Counted from the stretch's first letter, positions 25,653 to 35,761 are shown. The stretch is 64,000 nucleotides of DNA from Paenibacillus sp. USDA918EY (GCF_009870825.1 NZ_WTWY01000001.1:310001-374000), one strand, 5' to 3'. Program-made: numbers and translations. Notes: a model not told the origin generated them from the sequence alone.

Positions 25653-28562
25653 ATGAACAAGAAGAAGGAATTCCGCGGGGTGCTGCTTGTGCTGCTGAGC
25701 CTGCTTATTTGGCTGCTGCCTTTGGCTCCGGGCCAGGCTGTCGCTGCGGCCGCAGGCAGCGATGCCGGCGCCGCGGCGGCGGGCAGCGGATACAAAATCG
25801 TAGGGTATTTTCCTTCATGGGGAATTTACGGAAGAAGCTACAACGTCACCGACATCGACGCATCGAAGGTTACGCATATCAATTACGCGTTCGCGGACAT
25901 TTGCTGGGATGGAAAACACGGCAATCCTTCCACCGACCCCGGCAATCCGAATAAGCAAACCTGGCCCTGCCAGGTCACCGGAATTCCCCTTCAGCAGGGC
26001 AATGTGCCTAACGGCAGCATCGTGCTAGGAGACCCGGATGCGGATGCCCTCCGGCCGACGCCGGGCGGACCGACGACCGGATGCTGGGCCGACGCCGCTT
26101 GCGGCAATTTTGGCGCCCTTCGCAATTTGAAAGCGGCCAATCCGCACCTGAAAACGATATTATCCGTCGGCGGCTGGACCTGGTCGAATCGGTTTTCGGA
26201 TACGGCGGCGTCGGATACGACGCGCAAAAACTTCGCCAAATCCGCGGTCGATGCGCTTCGGGCCTACGGCTTTGACGGCGTCGATCTCGACTGGGAATAT
26301 CCGAACGTGGAAGCGATTCCCGGGAACAGCCATCGTCCCGAAGACAAGCAAAACTACACCCTGCTGCTGCAGGAGGTCCGCAATCAGCTGGACGCGGCAG
26401 GAGCGCAGGACGGCAAGCGTTATCTGCTGACCATCGCCTCCGGCGCGAGCCAGACGTTCGTCGACAATACGGAGCTGGCCAAAATCGCGCAAATCGTCGA
26501 TTGGATCAACATCATGACGTACGATCTACACGGCGGTTCATGGGAAGGCACGACAAGCCATAACACCGGACTGTACGGCGATCCGAACGACCCCTACCTG
26601 GCAAGCAACTTTTTTGTCGATGGGGCCATCCAAGCGTATCAAAAAGCCGGAGTCCCCATGAACAAGCTGGTGCTTGGCCTCGAATTCATGGCGCGCAGCT
26701 GGAAAAACTGCCCCCCGGGACCCAATAACGACGGCCAGTTCCAAACCTGCACGCCGGATCAAGGCGCAGTTTACAAATGGTCTCCGGTCGGAACGTGGGA
26801 CGATTCCACTTCAGGCAACACCGGCGTTTTCGATTACGGGGACATCGCGGCCAACTATGTGAACAAAAACGGATACACCCGCTTTTGGAACAACGCGGCC
26901 AAAGTGCCTTATCTGTACAATCCGAGCACCAAAATCTTCATCTCTTACGATGACACCGAATCGTTGGGATACAAAACCGACTATATCAAAAGCAAATATT
27001 TGGGCGGGGCAATGTTCTGGGAGTTCAGCTCCGACTGCCGGACCAGCCCGAAATACCGGTGCACCGGTCCAAAGCTGCTGGATAAAGTGTATAACGACCT
27101 GAATACGGGAACGTCTCCGGTAGACAACATCGCACCGACGGCTCCATCCAATCTGGCGTCCTCGGCTGTTGGCGACAAAAAGGTTACGCTTAGCTGGACG
27201 GCCTCCACGGATAACGTGGGCGTCATGTTTTACGATATTTATCAAGACGGCAAGCTGGCGCAAACCGTCGACGGCGCAACGACGTCGGCCGTGATCAAAG
27301 GGCTGGCCGGAAGCACGGCCTATACCTTTACGGTCAAAGCGAGGGATGCCGCGGGCAACGCTTCTCCCGCGAGCAGTCCGCTAACCGTGACGACCGCGCC
27401 GCCGGTCATCGATCATGAGCCGCCGACGGCTCCGGCCAATCTGGTCGCCGCAGCCAAGACCAAAACAAGCGTCACGCTGAAGTGGGACGCTGCGACGGAC
27501 AATGACGATATTGCGGGGTACGACATCTATCAAAACGGCACGCTTTCCAAACAGACCGCCAACTTGACGGAAACGCTGTCGGGCTTGACGGCAGGCACAA
27601 CCTACAGCTTCTTCGTCAAAGCGAGGGATCTATCGGGGAATGAATCCGCGGCGAGCAACACCATCAGCGTCACAACGCCAACGGACCCGAACTACCCGGC
27701 TTGGCAGGCGAATACGGCCTATTCTGTGGGCAGCTTCGTAACGTATAACGGCAACCTGTATAAATGCACGTATGCCCATACCTCGATCGTTGGCTGGGAA
27801 CCGCCTTCCGCTCCGACATTGTGGCAGCTGCAGTCCGCTCCTCCCCAGGACACCCAGGCGCCGACGGCTCCATCCAATCTGAAAATATCGGGTCAAACAT
27901 CCAATTCGGTCACCTTGACCTGGACGGCCTCCACGGATAACATCGGGGTAACCGGATACGATGTGTACCAAGGAAATTCGCTTGCGGGAAGCGCGACGTC
28001 TACGACGTATACGGTATCGGGATTGTCTCCTTCGACGTCTTATACGTTTACCGTCAAAGCGAAGGATGCGGCAGGCAACGTTTCGGACGCAAGCAATGCC
28101 GTTACGGTCAAGCTTGGCGCTGCCGATACGGTGCCGCCCACCGCTCCGGGAAACCTGTCCGTAACGGCGAAAACATCCACTTCGGTCACCTTGACCTGGA
28201 CGGCTTCGATGGATAATGTAGGCGTTGCGGGCTATGATGTTTACCAGGGGAATGCGCCGGCGGCGTCGGTTGACGGCTCCACGCTAACGGCCGTCATAAA
28301 CGCTCTAACGCCGAATACCGCTTATACCTTTACGGTGAAAGCCAAAGATGCCGCAGGCAACGTGTCGGCAGCCAGCAATGCACTGACGGTCACGACGGAC
28401 CCCGATGCTTCGGCTCCGGCAGCCTGGGCTGCCGGCAAAGCGTACGTCAAGGACGATCTGGTGACTTACAATGGAAAAACATATAAATGCCTGCAGCCCC
28501 ACACCTCTTTGGCAGGCTGGGAGCCGCCGAACGTGCCGGCTTTATGGGCTTTGCAAGGTTAG
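25653..28562 (+). CDS. Secreted chitinase, GH18 with four FnIII and two CBM5/12 domains
   Basis: Paralogue of the preceding chitinase with an enlarged binding tail. Signal peptide at residues 1-~35 (KKKEFRGVLLVLLSLLIWLL). The GH18 barrel has LSVGGWTWSNRFSD and FDGVDLDWEYPN with catalytic Glu-215. Tail order: FnIII near 491 and 587, CBM5/12 near 682 (YPAWQANTAYSVG), FnIII near 733 and 825, and a second CBM5/12 near 922 (AAWAAGKAYVKDDLV, WEPPNVPALWALQG). The FnIII-FnIII-CBM block is thus duplicated within the gene. GAGAGG precedes the ATG. The two enzymes are probably cotranscribed. Confidence 0.95.
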   Translation: MNKKKEFRGVLLVLLSLLIWLLPLAPGQAVAAAAGSDAGAAAAGSGYKIVGYFPSWGIYGRSYNVTDIDASKVTHINYAFADICWDGKHGNPSTDPGNPNKQTWPCQVTGIPLQQGNVPNGSIVLGDPDADALRPTPGGPTTGCWADAACGNFGALRNLKAANPHLKTILSVGGWTWSNRFSDTAASDTTRKNFAKSAVDALRAYGFDGVDLDWEYPNVEAIPGNSHRPEDKQNYTLLLQEVRNQLDAAGAQDGKRYLLTIASGASQTFVDNTELAKIAQIVDWINIMTYDLHGGSWEGTTSHNTGLYGDPNDPYLASNFFVDGAIQAYQKAGVPMNKLVLGLEFMARSWKNCPPGPNNDGQFQTCTPDQGAVYKWSPVGTWDDSTSGNTGVFDYGDIAANYVNKNGYTRFWNNAAKVPYLYNPSTKIFISYDDTESLGYKTDYIKSKYLGGAMFWEFSSDCRTSPKYRCTGPKLLDKVYNDLNTGTSPVDNIAPTAPSNLASSAVGDKKVTLSWTASTDNVGVMFYDIYQDGKLAQTVDGATTSAVIKGLAGSTAYTFTVKARDAAGNASPASSPLTVTTAPPVIDHEPPTAPANLVAAAKTKTSVTLKWDAATDNDDIAGYDIYQNGTLSKQTANLTETLSGLTAGTTYSFFVKARDLSGNESAASNTISVTTPTDPNYPAWQANTAYSVGSFVTYNGNLYKCTYAHTSIVGWEPPSAPTLWQLQSAPPQDTQAPTAPSNLKISGQTSNSVTLTWTASTDNIGVTGYDVYQGNSLAGSATSTTYTVSGLSPSTSYTFTVKAKDAAGNVSDASNAVTVKLGAADTVPPTAPGNLSVTAKTSTSVTLTWTASMDNVGVAGYDVYQGNAPAASVDGSTLTAVINALTPNTAYTFTVKAKDAAGNVSAASNALTVTTDPDASAPAAWAAGKAYVKDDLVTYNGKTYKCLQPHTSLAGWEPPNVPALWALQG

Positions 28563-28623
28563 AGCAAGGCCGACTGCCGACGTTTTTTCCGTTAGAAAGG
28601 TTTGACTTGGCAAAAAAGCGAAC

Positions 28624-28664
28624 AGCCGGTCCGATCGGGATCTTTTCCGTCGGACCGGCTTTCC
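28624..28664 (+). terminator. Terminator-like hairpin after the chitinase pair
   Basis: AGCCGGTCCGA and TCGGACCGGCT form an 11-bp perfect stem with a 15-base loop; only two T follow, so strength is uncertain. Confidence 0.5.
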
Positions 28665-28793
28665 GGCATTCCATGGCTCGTGGGAAAAGATGCAAGCCAA
28701 AAAACGCCGGAACACCAATGCTTTTATTCGAAAAAGGCATTATACTGTATGTAAATTCCGTATTTTGATTGAAAGTCGCGAAAGGAGCAAGCT

Positions 28794-29558
28794 TTGGCTT
28801 TGGAGGAATCATTGCGCGAAGAACGCGAAATTATGAAGGTTTGCCTGCTGGCCGGGCAGATTATGCTGGAAAGCGGGGCGGAAACGTACCGGGTGGAGGA
28901 TACGATGATGCGGATCGCCTCGTCTTACGGGATCGACCATACGCACAGCTATATGACGCCGACCGGCATCATTTTCTCGCTGGAGGATCCGCAGCCGATG
29001 ACCCGGCTGAACCGGATCACGGAGCGGACGACCAACTTGTATAAAATCGACCGGGTGAACACCCTCTCCCGCAAAATCAGCCAAGGGGGCATGTCCATCG
29101 CCGATGCCTACCGTGAATTGCAGGAAATCGACCGGACGCGCGCCATTTACCCGGTATGGCTGAACGTGCTCATGGCGGCCGTGGCCAGCGGATGTTTCCT
29201 GATCATGTTCCGCGGCACCTGGCTGGACTTCATTCCGGCGATGCTTGCGGGCGGGATCGGCTACTACTGCTCGGTTCTGCTGCACCGGTTTATCCCGGTC
29301 AAGTTTTTTGCGGAGTTTTCGGGGGCGCTCATGATCGGGTTATGCGCGATTCTGTTCGTGAAATACGGGTTCGGGCAAGCCCGCGACACGATCATCATCA
29401 GCTCCGTGATGCCGCTCGTTCCCGGCCTTTTGATCACGAACGCGATTCGGGATTTGATGGCGGGCCACCTCGTTTCAGGCTTGTCCAAAGGAGCGGAAGC
29501 CTTCATTACGTCCTTCGCTATCGGGGCGGGAATCGCGTTTATGCTGTCTTTGCAGTAG
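28794..29558 (+). CDS. Threonine/serine exporter, large subunit (ThrE N-terminal half)
   Basis: Membrane protein of 254 residues matching the N-terminal half of ThrE (COG2966, DUF1212). The cytoplasmic head has LLAGQIMLESGAETYRVEDT followed by YMTPTGIIFSL, then about five membrane helices from residue 118. TTG 28794 is the start, six bases after AAAGGAG. The next gene encodes the small subunit ten bases later, the usual split arrangement. Exports threonine and serine by proton exchange in studied relatives. Confidence 0.9.
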   Translation: MALEESLREEREIMKVCLLAGQIMLESGAETYRVEDTMMRIASSYGIDHTHSYMTPTGIIFSLEDPQPMTRLNRITERTTNLYKIDRVNTLSRKISQGGMSIADAYRELQEIDRTRAIYPVWLNVLMAAVASGCFLIMFRGTWLDFIPAMLAGGIGYYCSVLLHRFIPVKFFAEFSGALMIGLCAILFVKYGFGQARDTIIISSVMPLVPGLLITNAIRDLMAGHLVSGLSKGAEAFITSFAIGAGIAFMLSLQ

Positions 29559-29567
29559 GAGGTCAAG

Positions 29568-30011
29568 ATGTATTATATCGAACAAATCGTTACGAGCTTC
29601 ATCGCATCCGCCGCATTCGGCATGATCTTCAACGCCCCGAAAAAAACGCTCTGGCAGTGCGGGCTCGCGGGCATGGTGGGCTGGGTGCTATACATATGGC
29701 TGCAGGATATCGGCGTCCAAAAGCTTGCGGCTACGGTCGTTGCCGCATACTGCGTTACGATGATCAGCTATTTTTTCGCCAAAATGTACCGCAAACCGAT
29801 CATCGTGTTCAGCGTGTCCGGGATCATTCCGCTCGTTCCGGGCGGTTTGGCTTATGACGCGATGCGCAACGCGGTGGAAAACCATTACGACCAGGCGGTG
29901 CAATCCGGCGCGGTGGCGTTTATGATGTCCGGAGCAATCGCGCTGGGACTGCTGCTGTCCGAGGTAACCAACCAATTGATCCGGAAAATTCGCGCTGCCA
30001 AGACGCCTTGA
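29568..30011 (+). CDS. Threonine/serine exporter, small subunit (YjjB-like)
   Basis: Membrane protein of 147 residues with four or five helices, matching COG3610/DUF3815. Recognisable parts are SFIASAAFGMIFNAPKK near the N-terminus and SGIIPLVPGGLAYDAMRNAV in the middle. TAGGAGG precedes the ATG. Pairs with the upstream ThrE-like subunit to form the complete exporter. Confidence 0.9.
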   Translation: MYYIEQIVTSFIASAAFGMIFNAPKKTLWQCGLAGMVGWVLYIWLQDIGVQKLAATVVAAYCVTMISYFFAKMYRKPIIVFSVSGIIPLVPGGLAYDAMRNAVENHYDQAVQSGAVAFMMSGAIALGLLLSEVTNQLIRKIRAAKTP

Positions 30012-30079
30012 GCCGAGATGCCGGGTTCATGGCTGCATTGAAGCCGGACCATCGTAGTTCTGGAGGGGAGGACTTGCAA

Positions 30080-31225
30080 ATGATCGATGTAAAGACGATT
30101 GTGCTGGCCCCGGACTCGTTCAAGGAAAGCATGACGGCCAAACAGGTGTGCGAAGCGATGGAGCGGGGCATCCGGCGCGCCAACCCGGAAATTCGCTGCC
30201 TGCATGCGCCCATGGCCGACGGCGGGGAAGGAACGGCGCAATCGATCGTCGACGCGACCGGCGGCAGGTTGTACCCCCTTCGGGTGAAGGGACCGCTAGG
30301 AAGCGAGGTGCAGGCTTGTTACGGAATTACCGGCGACGGAAAGACGGCCGTGCTGGAAATGGCGAGCGCCAGCGGCATCGGCCTCGTTCCCGAAACGGAG
30401 CGGAATCCGCTGCTGACGACGACCTACGGCACGGGACAGCTCATTAAAGCCGCTTTGGATCATGGGATACATCGCCTGCTGATCGGAATCGGCGGCAGCG
30501 CTACGAATGACGGCGGCGCAGGGATGCTTCAGGCGCTGGGCGGCAAGCTGCTGGACGAAAGCGGGCATGAGCTGGGGCCCGGCGGAGGCGCGCTGCACAA
30601 ATTGAGCCGAATCGACTTTGGCGGACTTGATCCGAGAATCCGGCAGGTCAAGGTCGAAGCGGCTTGCGATGTGACAAATCCGCTGTGCGGGCCGGAAGGG
30701 GCATCGCATGTCTTTGGGCCGCAAAAAGGAGCCACCCCGGATATGGCGGCCGTTCTGGATGCGAATTTGCGGCATTTTGCCGATGTCATCCGCCGCCAGC
30801 TTGGCATCGACATCGCCGACGTTCCCGGAGCGGGAGCTGCCGGCGGTTTGGGCGCCGGGATCATGGTGTTTTTGAACGGGACGTTACACAAGGGGATGGA
30901 ACTTGTCGCACGAATGACGGGACTGGAGGAAAAAATAAAACGGGCGGACATGGTCTGGACGGGCGAGGGGAGCATCGACGCCCAAACCCGGTTCGGCAAA
31001 ACGCCCTACGGCGTAGCCCGGGCGGCCAAGAAACATCGAAAGCCCGTCATTGCGTTTGCCGGAAGGATCGGCGACGGCATTGACGAGCTTTACGAACAAG
31101 GAATCGACGCGGTATTCGGCATTCTGCCCGGCGCCTGCGACCTGCAGGATGCGCTTCGGCAGGGGGAGGCCAACATGGAGCGTGCCGCGGAAAATGCGAT
31201 GCGGCTGTTGATGCTCCGGAGATGA
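30080..31225 (+). CDS. Glycerate kinase (GarK/GlxK family)
   Basis: Phosphorylates D-glycerate, feeding lower glycolysis. The first residues IVLAPDSFKESMTAKQVCEA are diagnostic of the family, with MADGGEGTAQSIVDATGG, GIGGSATNDGGAGMLQALGG and VWTGEGSIDAQTRFGKTPYG further on. 381 residues, the normal length. ATG 30080 is chosen because GGAGGGGAGG lies eight bases before it; the frame also has a TTG at 30008 without a ribosome site. It lies 68 bases after the exporter and ends before a terminator. Confidence 0.95.
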   Translation: MIDVKTIVLAPDSFKESMTAKQVCEAMERGIRRANPEIRCLHAPMADGGEGTAQSIVDATGGRLYPLRVKGPLGSEVQACYGITGDGKTAVLEMASASGIGLVPETERNPLLTTTYGTGQLIKAALDHGIHRLLIGIGGSATNDGGAGMLQALGGKLLDESGHELGPGGGALHKLSRIDFGGLDPRIRQVKVEAACDVTNPLCGPEGASHVFGPQKGATPDMAAVLDANLRHFADVIRRQLGIDIADVPGAGAAGGLGAGIMVFLNGTLHKGMELVARMTGLEEKIKRADMVWTGEGSIDAQTRFGKTPYGVARAAKKHRKPVIAFAGRIGDGIDELYEQGIDAVFGILPGACDLQDALRQGEANMERAAENAMRLLMLRR

Positions 31226-31275
31226 CGGTTGCTTGGACGGATTGATCACGGCGCGCGTTTTGGTGCGGGTACATA

Positions 31276-31317
31276 AAAAGGCGGAGGCAAGATGTAACGA
31301 ACTTGCTTCCGCCTTTT
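31276..31317. terminator. Bidirectional terminator between glycerate kinase and methyltransferase
   Basis: AAAAGGCGGAGGCAAG and CTTGCTTCCGCCTTTT form a 16-bp stem with one G-U pair. A and T runs on both sides serve the convergent genes. Confidence 0.85.
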
Positions 31318-31357
31318 GCAGTTATCGGGTGAACGAAACAAAAGGGTGACCGAACCG

Positions 31358-32197
31358 TTATTTGACGCCGATTCTCATTCTGTAGCTGAACAGCACCTCA
31401 AGCGTGCGCTCCAGAAAATACTCCTTCACCAACGCCTTGAAACGCTTTATTTCCTCTTCCAGATCGGTGAATCCAAGCTTGAGACAGGTTTGAAGGCCCC
31501 CCTGGGAAAGCGCTAGACCGATGTACCGTTCGCTGTCGCAGGTTTCTTCGTTGTGGAATACGATTTCCCGCGCGTATCGGAAGTGGCCGCTTTCCTTGAT
31601 GCGGGCCAGATGCGATTCCTTGTCCCCTTTGACGGCTTGATCCTTTTCGCTTTGACGTTCCTTCAGCAGCTGGTCGGCATGATCCAGAAGATCGACGTAC
31701 GCTTTTTCCGCCTCCCAGGAAGCGGTCTGCGGCCAGTCGCAGTCGTATGCCGCAAAGATGCCGCCCGGCTTCAAAACCCTTGCAGCTTCGGCAAGCGTGC
31801 TGACAGGGTCCATCCAATGAAAGGATTGGGAGCAGGTGATCAGATCCGCTGCGCCGTCCGGAAACTCCAGTTTGTTCGAGTAGCCGCTCATAAACCGGAT
31901 GCTGCCTGCGGCAGGGTCTTCGGCCTGCAGCAAGCGCAGCTTTTCTTCGGCTTTGCTGCGCATGTCGTCGTTCGGTTCGATCCCGACGACCGTTACCGCG
32001 TCGCTTTTCCAAACGAAAGTGGACAGTCCGGTGCCGCAGCCAACGTCCAGAACGAGCCGGGGCTTGCGCTGCAAATATCCCGTTAATATCCGGATGACTT
32101 CGCTGGGGGCGCCGGGCCGATATCGGTCATACAAATCCTTGTAACCGGAGAAACGGTCGACGTTGCTTTGGCGGTTGCCTTCGGGAATGTGGCTCAT
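31358..32197 (-). CDS. SAM-dependent class I methyltransferase
   Basis: Soluble methyltransferase, 279 residues. The SAM site reads [16 protein letters not shown], with [10 protein letters not shown] as the acidic ribose-binding turn and [15 protein letters not shown] as motif II, typical of the Methyltransf_11 group. Its ATG overlaps the stop of peptidase T by four bases (ATGA), so it is translated together with it. Substrate unknown; close relatives include trans-aconitate methyltransferase-like enzymes. Confidence 0.9.
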   Translation of the reverse strand: MSHIPEGNRQSNVDRFSGYKDLYDRYRPGAPSEVIRILTGYLQRKPRLVLDVGCGTGLSTFVWKSDAVTVVGIEPNDDMRSKAEEKLRLLQAEDPAAGSIRFMSGYSNKLEFPDGAADLITCSQSFHWMDPVSTLAEAARVLKPGGIFAAYDCDWPQTASWEAEKAYVDLLDHADQLLKERQSEKDQAVKGDKESHLARIKESGHFRYAREIVFHNEETCDSERYIGLALSQGGLQTCLKLGFTDLEEEIKRFKALVKEYFLERTLEVLFSYRMRIGVK

Positions 32198-33429
32198 GCG
32201 CCGCGCCGCTCAAATCGTTGAACGATTTCCACGATCACTTGAACCGCCTTCAGCATGTTGTCCACCGAAATATATTCGAATTTGCCGTGGTAGTTTTCGC
32301 CGCCCGTAAAGATGTTTGGCGTCGGCAGTCCCATGTAGGAGAGCTGGGAACCGTCGGTGCCGCCGCGGATCGGTTTGACGATCGGTTTGATGCCCAGGCT
32401 TTCCATCGCATCATACGCGATGTCCACGATTTCTTTGACGGGTTCGATTTTTTCCTTCATGTTATAGTACTGGTCGCGCATGTCGAGCACGATCCGTTCT
32501 TCCCCGTATTTGGCCTGCAGTTCTTTGACGATCCGCTTCAGGTTTTCCTTTTTGTTTTCGAATTCCGTCCGGTCGAAGTCGCGGATGATGTACTCCATTT
32601 TCGTGCGTTCGGTATCCCCGTTTTGGCTCAGCAGGTGGTAGAAGCCCTCATACCCCTCCGTATGTTCCGGGGCTTGTTCGGCCGGAAGTTTGCCGTTCAG
32701 CTCCATGGCGATTTTGATCGAGTTGACCATTTTGTTTTTGGCCGTGCCGGGATGCACGTTGGTGCCGTTGATCGTGATGCTCGCTTTGGCCGCGTTGAAG
32801 CTTTCGTATTCGAGCTCCCCGAGCGGTCCGCCGTCCATCGTATACGCGAAGTCCGCGTTAAACGCTTTGACGTCGAATTTTTGCGGGCCTCTGCCGATTT
32901 CCTCGTCAGGCGTAAACGCCACCCGGATTTTTCCGTGCTTGATTTCGGGATGCTGGATCAGATAGGCCATGGCGGTCATAATTTCGGCGATGCCTGCTTT
33001 GTCGTCCGCCCCGAGCAAGGTGGTTCCGTCCGTCGTGATCAACGTATGGCCTTTATAGCCGGACAGCTCCGGAAACTGTTTTGGAGAGAGCACGACGTTC
33101 AGCCCGGAATTCAGGACGATGTCGCCGCCGTCGTAGTTTTCGATCGTTTGCGGGTTCACGCCGGCTCCCGTGAAATCGGTAGCGGTATCCACATGGGCCA
33201 AAAATCCGATCGTCGGCACGTCGCGGTCGCTGTTGGAAGGCAGCGTAGCCATGACATAGCCGTTGTCGTCCATGGTCACCTCCTGCATGCCGATGTTTTT
33301 CAGTTCGTCGACGAGCATGCGGGCAAGGTTCAGCTGACCCGGCGTGGAAGGGCAGGTCGGGCTGTCCTCGTTCGATTGCGTTTCAACTTTGGCGTAGGAA
33401 ATAAAGCGTTCCATGATTTCCTGTTTCAC
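32194..33429 (-). CDS. pepT: Peptidase T (tripeptide aminopeptidase)
   Basis: Zinc aminopeptidase of the M20 family that removes the N-terminal residue of tripeptides in the cytoplasm. PepT markers include [20 protein letters not shown], the metal-binding [35 protein letters not shown] and the C-terminal [20 protein letters not shown]. 411 residues, the usual length. AAAGGAGCT precedes the ATG on the minus strand. The methyltransferase gene is coupled downstream. Confidence 0.97.
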   Translation of the reverse strand: MKQEIMERFISYAKVETQSNEDSPTCPSTPGQLNLARMLVDELKNIGMQEVTMDDNGYVMATLPSNSDRDVPTIGFLAHVDTATDFTGAGVNPQTIENYDGGDIVLNSGLNVVLSPKQFPELSGYKGHTLITTDGTTLLGADDKAGIAEIMTAMAYLIQHPEIKHGKIRVAFTPDEEIGRGPQKFDVKAFNADFAYTMDGGPLGELEYESFNAAKASITINGTNVHPGTAKNKMVNSIKIAMELNGKLPAEQAPEHTEGYEGFYHLLSQNGDTERTKMEYIIRDFDRTEFENKKENLKRIVKELQAKYGEERIVLDMRDQYYNMKEKIEPVKEIVDIAYDAMESLGIKPIVKPIRGGTDGSQLSYMGLPTPNIFTGGENYHGKFEYISVDNMLKAVQVIVEIVQRFERRGA

Positions 33430-33657
33430 AATTGTCAGCTCCTTTTCTATTGTAGAGGACGCCCGGAGGCTCCCCCGTCGATAAAAGCTCGGTATGTATT
33501 TGTGTCTCCTTTCTATGATATCACGGACGGGCTATAAAATCACAGGGAGCGGAAATGCTCGGAAAGATTCGGATGTAAAAGTTAAAGGTAACTACGGCAG
33601 TGCGGAACGCGTTAAGGATATGGGTGCTTTTTAAGAACGCGACAGGAGGGAGTTCGG

Positions 33658-33996
33658 ATGAACAGACGAGGAGCAGGCGTCGCATTCCTTGCGATCGGCG
33701 CATTTTTGTTTGCGGTAAGATATGTGACGGACGCGATGTTGTTGACGCAAAACGGAGGTATGGGATCATACGATTTTCGCATGGCGCTTTATGAGTCGGG
33801 TGTTTTTTTGCTGCTGTTAAGCATCCTCTTTTTTATATTGGGGGTGGTTTATTTCATTCTCGGGGATTTCCCGGCCGCGGTTCAGCGTTATAAGGAAAAA
33901 GCAAAAGAGAACTGGGCGGAGCGCCAAGAAGCGAACAGGGTATGGGATGAGAGCCTGAATTCCGATTCGGATCAGGACGAAAAACCTTCGACATAG
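33658..33996 (+). CDS. Small two-helix membrane protein
   Basis: A 112-residue protein with two membrane helices (about residues 8-24 and 44-70) and a charged cytoplasmic tail rich in Glu, Lys and Asp that ends SDSDQDEKPST. ACAGGAGGG precedes the ATG. I do not recognise a family. It stands alone between peptidase T and a kinase-like gene. Confidence 0.65.
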   Translation: MNRRGAGVAFLAIGAFLFAVRYVTDAMLLTQNGGMGSYDFRMALYESGVFLLLLSILFFILGVVYFILGDFPAAVQRYKEKAKENWAERQEANRVWDESLNSDSDQDEKPST

Positions 33997-34125
33997 CCCG
34001 AGGTCGGCGTTCGCCCGCCGATTCGCGCTTCTCAATGTTTCGGGTTTGAATTACAATGCATGTATCGTTTCAAAAAAAGGTGTGGCATGGGATCACATTT
34101 GGCGCAAACGGAGAGGAAGAGTCGG

Positions 34126-34920
34126 ATGAAAGAAAAGGAGCGGATGGTGGCCGCCGAGCGAACTGCCGAGCTTTATGCTTTGGAATCGGGCAGGGTGCTG
34201 AAGCTTTTTCGCAATGGATTGCCGAGAACGATGGCGGAAGAAGAGTTTCGGATCGCGCAGAACGTGTTCCGGTCAGGGCTGCATGTACCGGAGCCGTTCG
34301 AGTTTCTTGAAAGGGAAGGACGCGTGGGCGTCGTCTACGAAAAGGCGGAGGGACACACGATGCTTGCGGCGATTTTTCAAAATCCCGGAATCGTCGAAAC
34401 CGAAGCCCGGCGGATGGCTCGCATCCACGCGGAAATACATGGGCGGAAGGCGGAGGGACTGCCGCGATTGAAAGCGGCTTTGGAACGCCGGATTTCGGAT
34501 GCCCCGCTCCTGTCGGCCGAGGAGAAGGCCGGGATCGTCCTAAAGCTGGAAGAGCTGGAAGACGGGGGCTCGTTATGTCATGGAGATTTTCATCCGGACA
34601 ATGTCATTCTCGGGCAAAAGGAATGGGTCATCGATTGGATGACGGCTACGGCCGGCAGTCCCGCCGCGGATGTCGCAAGAACGCTGCTGATGCTGGAGCA
34701 CGGCGCGCTGCCGGATGAATTGCCTCCTTCGGCCATCGAGTTCTTTACCGGCATCCGGCAGGAGTTAGCCGCGGCGTATATGAACGAATATACTAGGCTG
34801 ACCCGGATTCCCCGCGAAGAGATCGTAAAGTGGATGGTTCCGGTCGCTTCGGCGCGCTTAACCGAATGGATTCCGGATTCTGAAAAAGAGAAGCTGCTGG
34901 AGCTGATCCGAAAGCAGTAA
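34126..34920 (+). CDS. Aminoglycoside phosphotransferase-like kinase
   Basis: Small-molecule kinase fold protein (APH/choline kinase type), 264 residues. The catalytic loop is SLCHGDFHPDNVILG (HGDxxxxN) and the metal-binding segment is WVIDWMTATAGSPAADVA (D-W after the beta strand). ATG 34126 has GGAGAGGAAG before it; ATG 34060 and 34144 are alternatives. The N-terminal lobe (SGRVLKLFRNGLPRTMAEEE) is similar to kinases of unknown substrate in Bacillota, so resistance should not be assumed. Confidence 0.85.
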   Translation: MKEKERMVAAERTAELYALESGRVLKLFRNGLPRTMAEEEFRIAQNVFRSGLHVPEPFEFLEREGRVGVVYEKAEGHTMLAAIFQNPGIVETEARRMARIHAEIHGRKAEGLPRLKAALERRISDAPLLSAEEKAGIVLKLEELEDGGSLCHGDFHPDNVILGQKEWVIDWMTATAGSPAADVARTLLMLEHGALPDELPPSAIEFFTGIRQELAAAYMNEYTRLTRIPREEIVKWMVPVASARLTEWIPDSEKEKLLELIRKQ

Positions 34921-34955
34921 AATCCTTTGAGTCCGCAAAAAAATGAAAATGCCTG

Positions 34956-34986
34956 TTGACTCTCACGTTACGTGATTCTTTATAGT
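34956..34986 (+). promoter_or_regulatory. MerR-type promoter and operator of the TipA-like gene
   Basis: TTGACT (34956-34961), a 19-base spacer and TATAGT (34981-34986). The long spacer carries the palindrome TCACGTTACGTGA (34963-34975). This overlong spacer with a dyad is the hallmark of MerR activation, so the gene downstream is probably self-activated. Confidence 0.85.
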
Positions 34987-35010
34987 GAAAAAGGAAAGGG
35001 GAGAACATCC

Positions 35011-35748
35011 ATGATGGTGAAAGAAGTCGCCGAGCTGGCGGGGATCAGCGTGCGCACCCTTCATCACTATGACGAAATCGGCCTGCTGCATCCGAGCCAA
35101 ACCACGGAAGCCGGTTACCGGATATATACCGATGAAGATTTGGCGAAGCTTCAGCAAATTTTGTATTTCCGGGAGCTCGGGTTCCCGTTGAAGCAAATCC
35201 GCCAGATCGTAAGCAGCACGGATTTCGACCGGATGGAGGCGATGGAGCTTCACCACAAGCTTCTGCTGGAAAAGCGAATAAGGCTGGAGCGGATGATCGA
35301 AACCTTGGAGAAAACGATGAAACACGAAAAAGGAGAGATCAACATGTCGAATCAGGAAAAATTTGCGGGCTTTGATTTCAGCAGCAATCCGTATGAGCAG
35401 GAAGCGCGAGAGCGCTGGGGCGATCAAGCGGTGGACGAATCCAACGCCAAACTCGGCAGCTTGTCCAAAAGCGAGCAAACGAAGCTGGAAGAAGAAATGA
35501 ACGCCATCTACCGGAAGCTGGCGGCTTTGCGGCAATTGTCCCCGGAATCGGATGAGGCCCAGGAGGCGATCGGCGAATGGTACCGGTTCCTGAACCGGTT
35601 GGGCAGCTATTCGCTGGAGGCGTTCAAAGGACTCGGCCAAATGTACGTGGACGATGAACGATTTACGCGGAACATCGACAAGTTTGGCGAGGGGCTTGCC
35701 GTTTTTATGAGGGATGCCATGGCCGAATATGCGGATCGCCGAAACTAG
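35011..35748 (+). CDS. MerR-family regulator with TipAS antibiotic-recognition domain
   Basis: Transcription activator of 245 residues. The MerR helix-turn-helix is KEVAELAGISVRTLHHYDEI then GLLHPSQTTEAGYRIY, followed by a coiled coil (about 78-108). The C-terminal half (about 120-240; NPYEQEARERWGDQAVDESN, IGEWYRFL, YSLEAFKGLGQMYVDDERF) is the TipAS domain, which in relatives binds thiopeptides and other drugs. ATG 35011 follows GGAAAGGGGAG; the frame also runs from 34972. Own promoter at 34956-34986. No adjacent pump. Confidence 0.95.
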   Translation: MMVKEVAELAGISVRTLHHYDEIGLLHPSQTTEAGYRIYTDEDLAKLQQILYFRELGFPLKQIRQIVSSTDFDRMEAMELHHKLLLEKRIRLERMIETLEKTMKHEKGEINMSNQEKFAGFDFSSNPYEQEARERWGDQAVDESNAKLGSLSKSEQTKLEEEMNAIYRKLAALRQLSPESDEAQEAIGEWYRFLNRLGSYSLEAFKGLGQMYVDDERFTRNIDKFGEGLAVFMRDAMAEYADRRN

Positions 35749-35761
35749 CGTTACCCAAAAA

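Noticed and set aside
32218..33537. 439-codon plus-strand frame opposite peptidase T
   Set aside because: Peptidase T on the minus strand is unmistakable.
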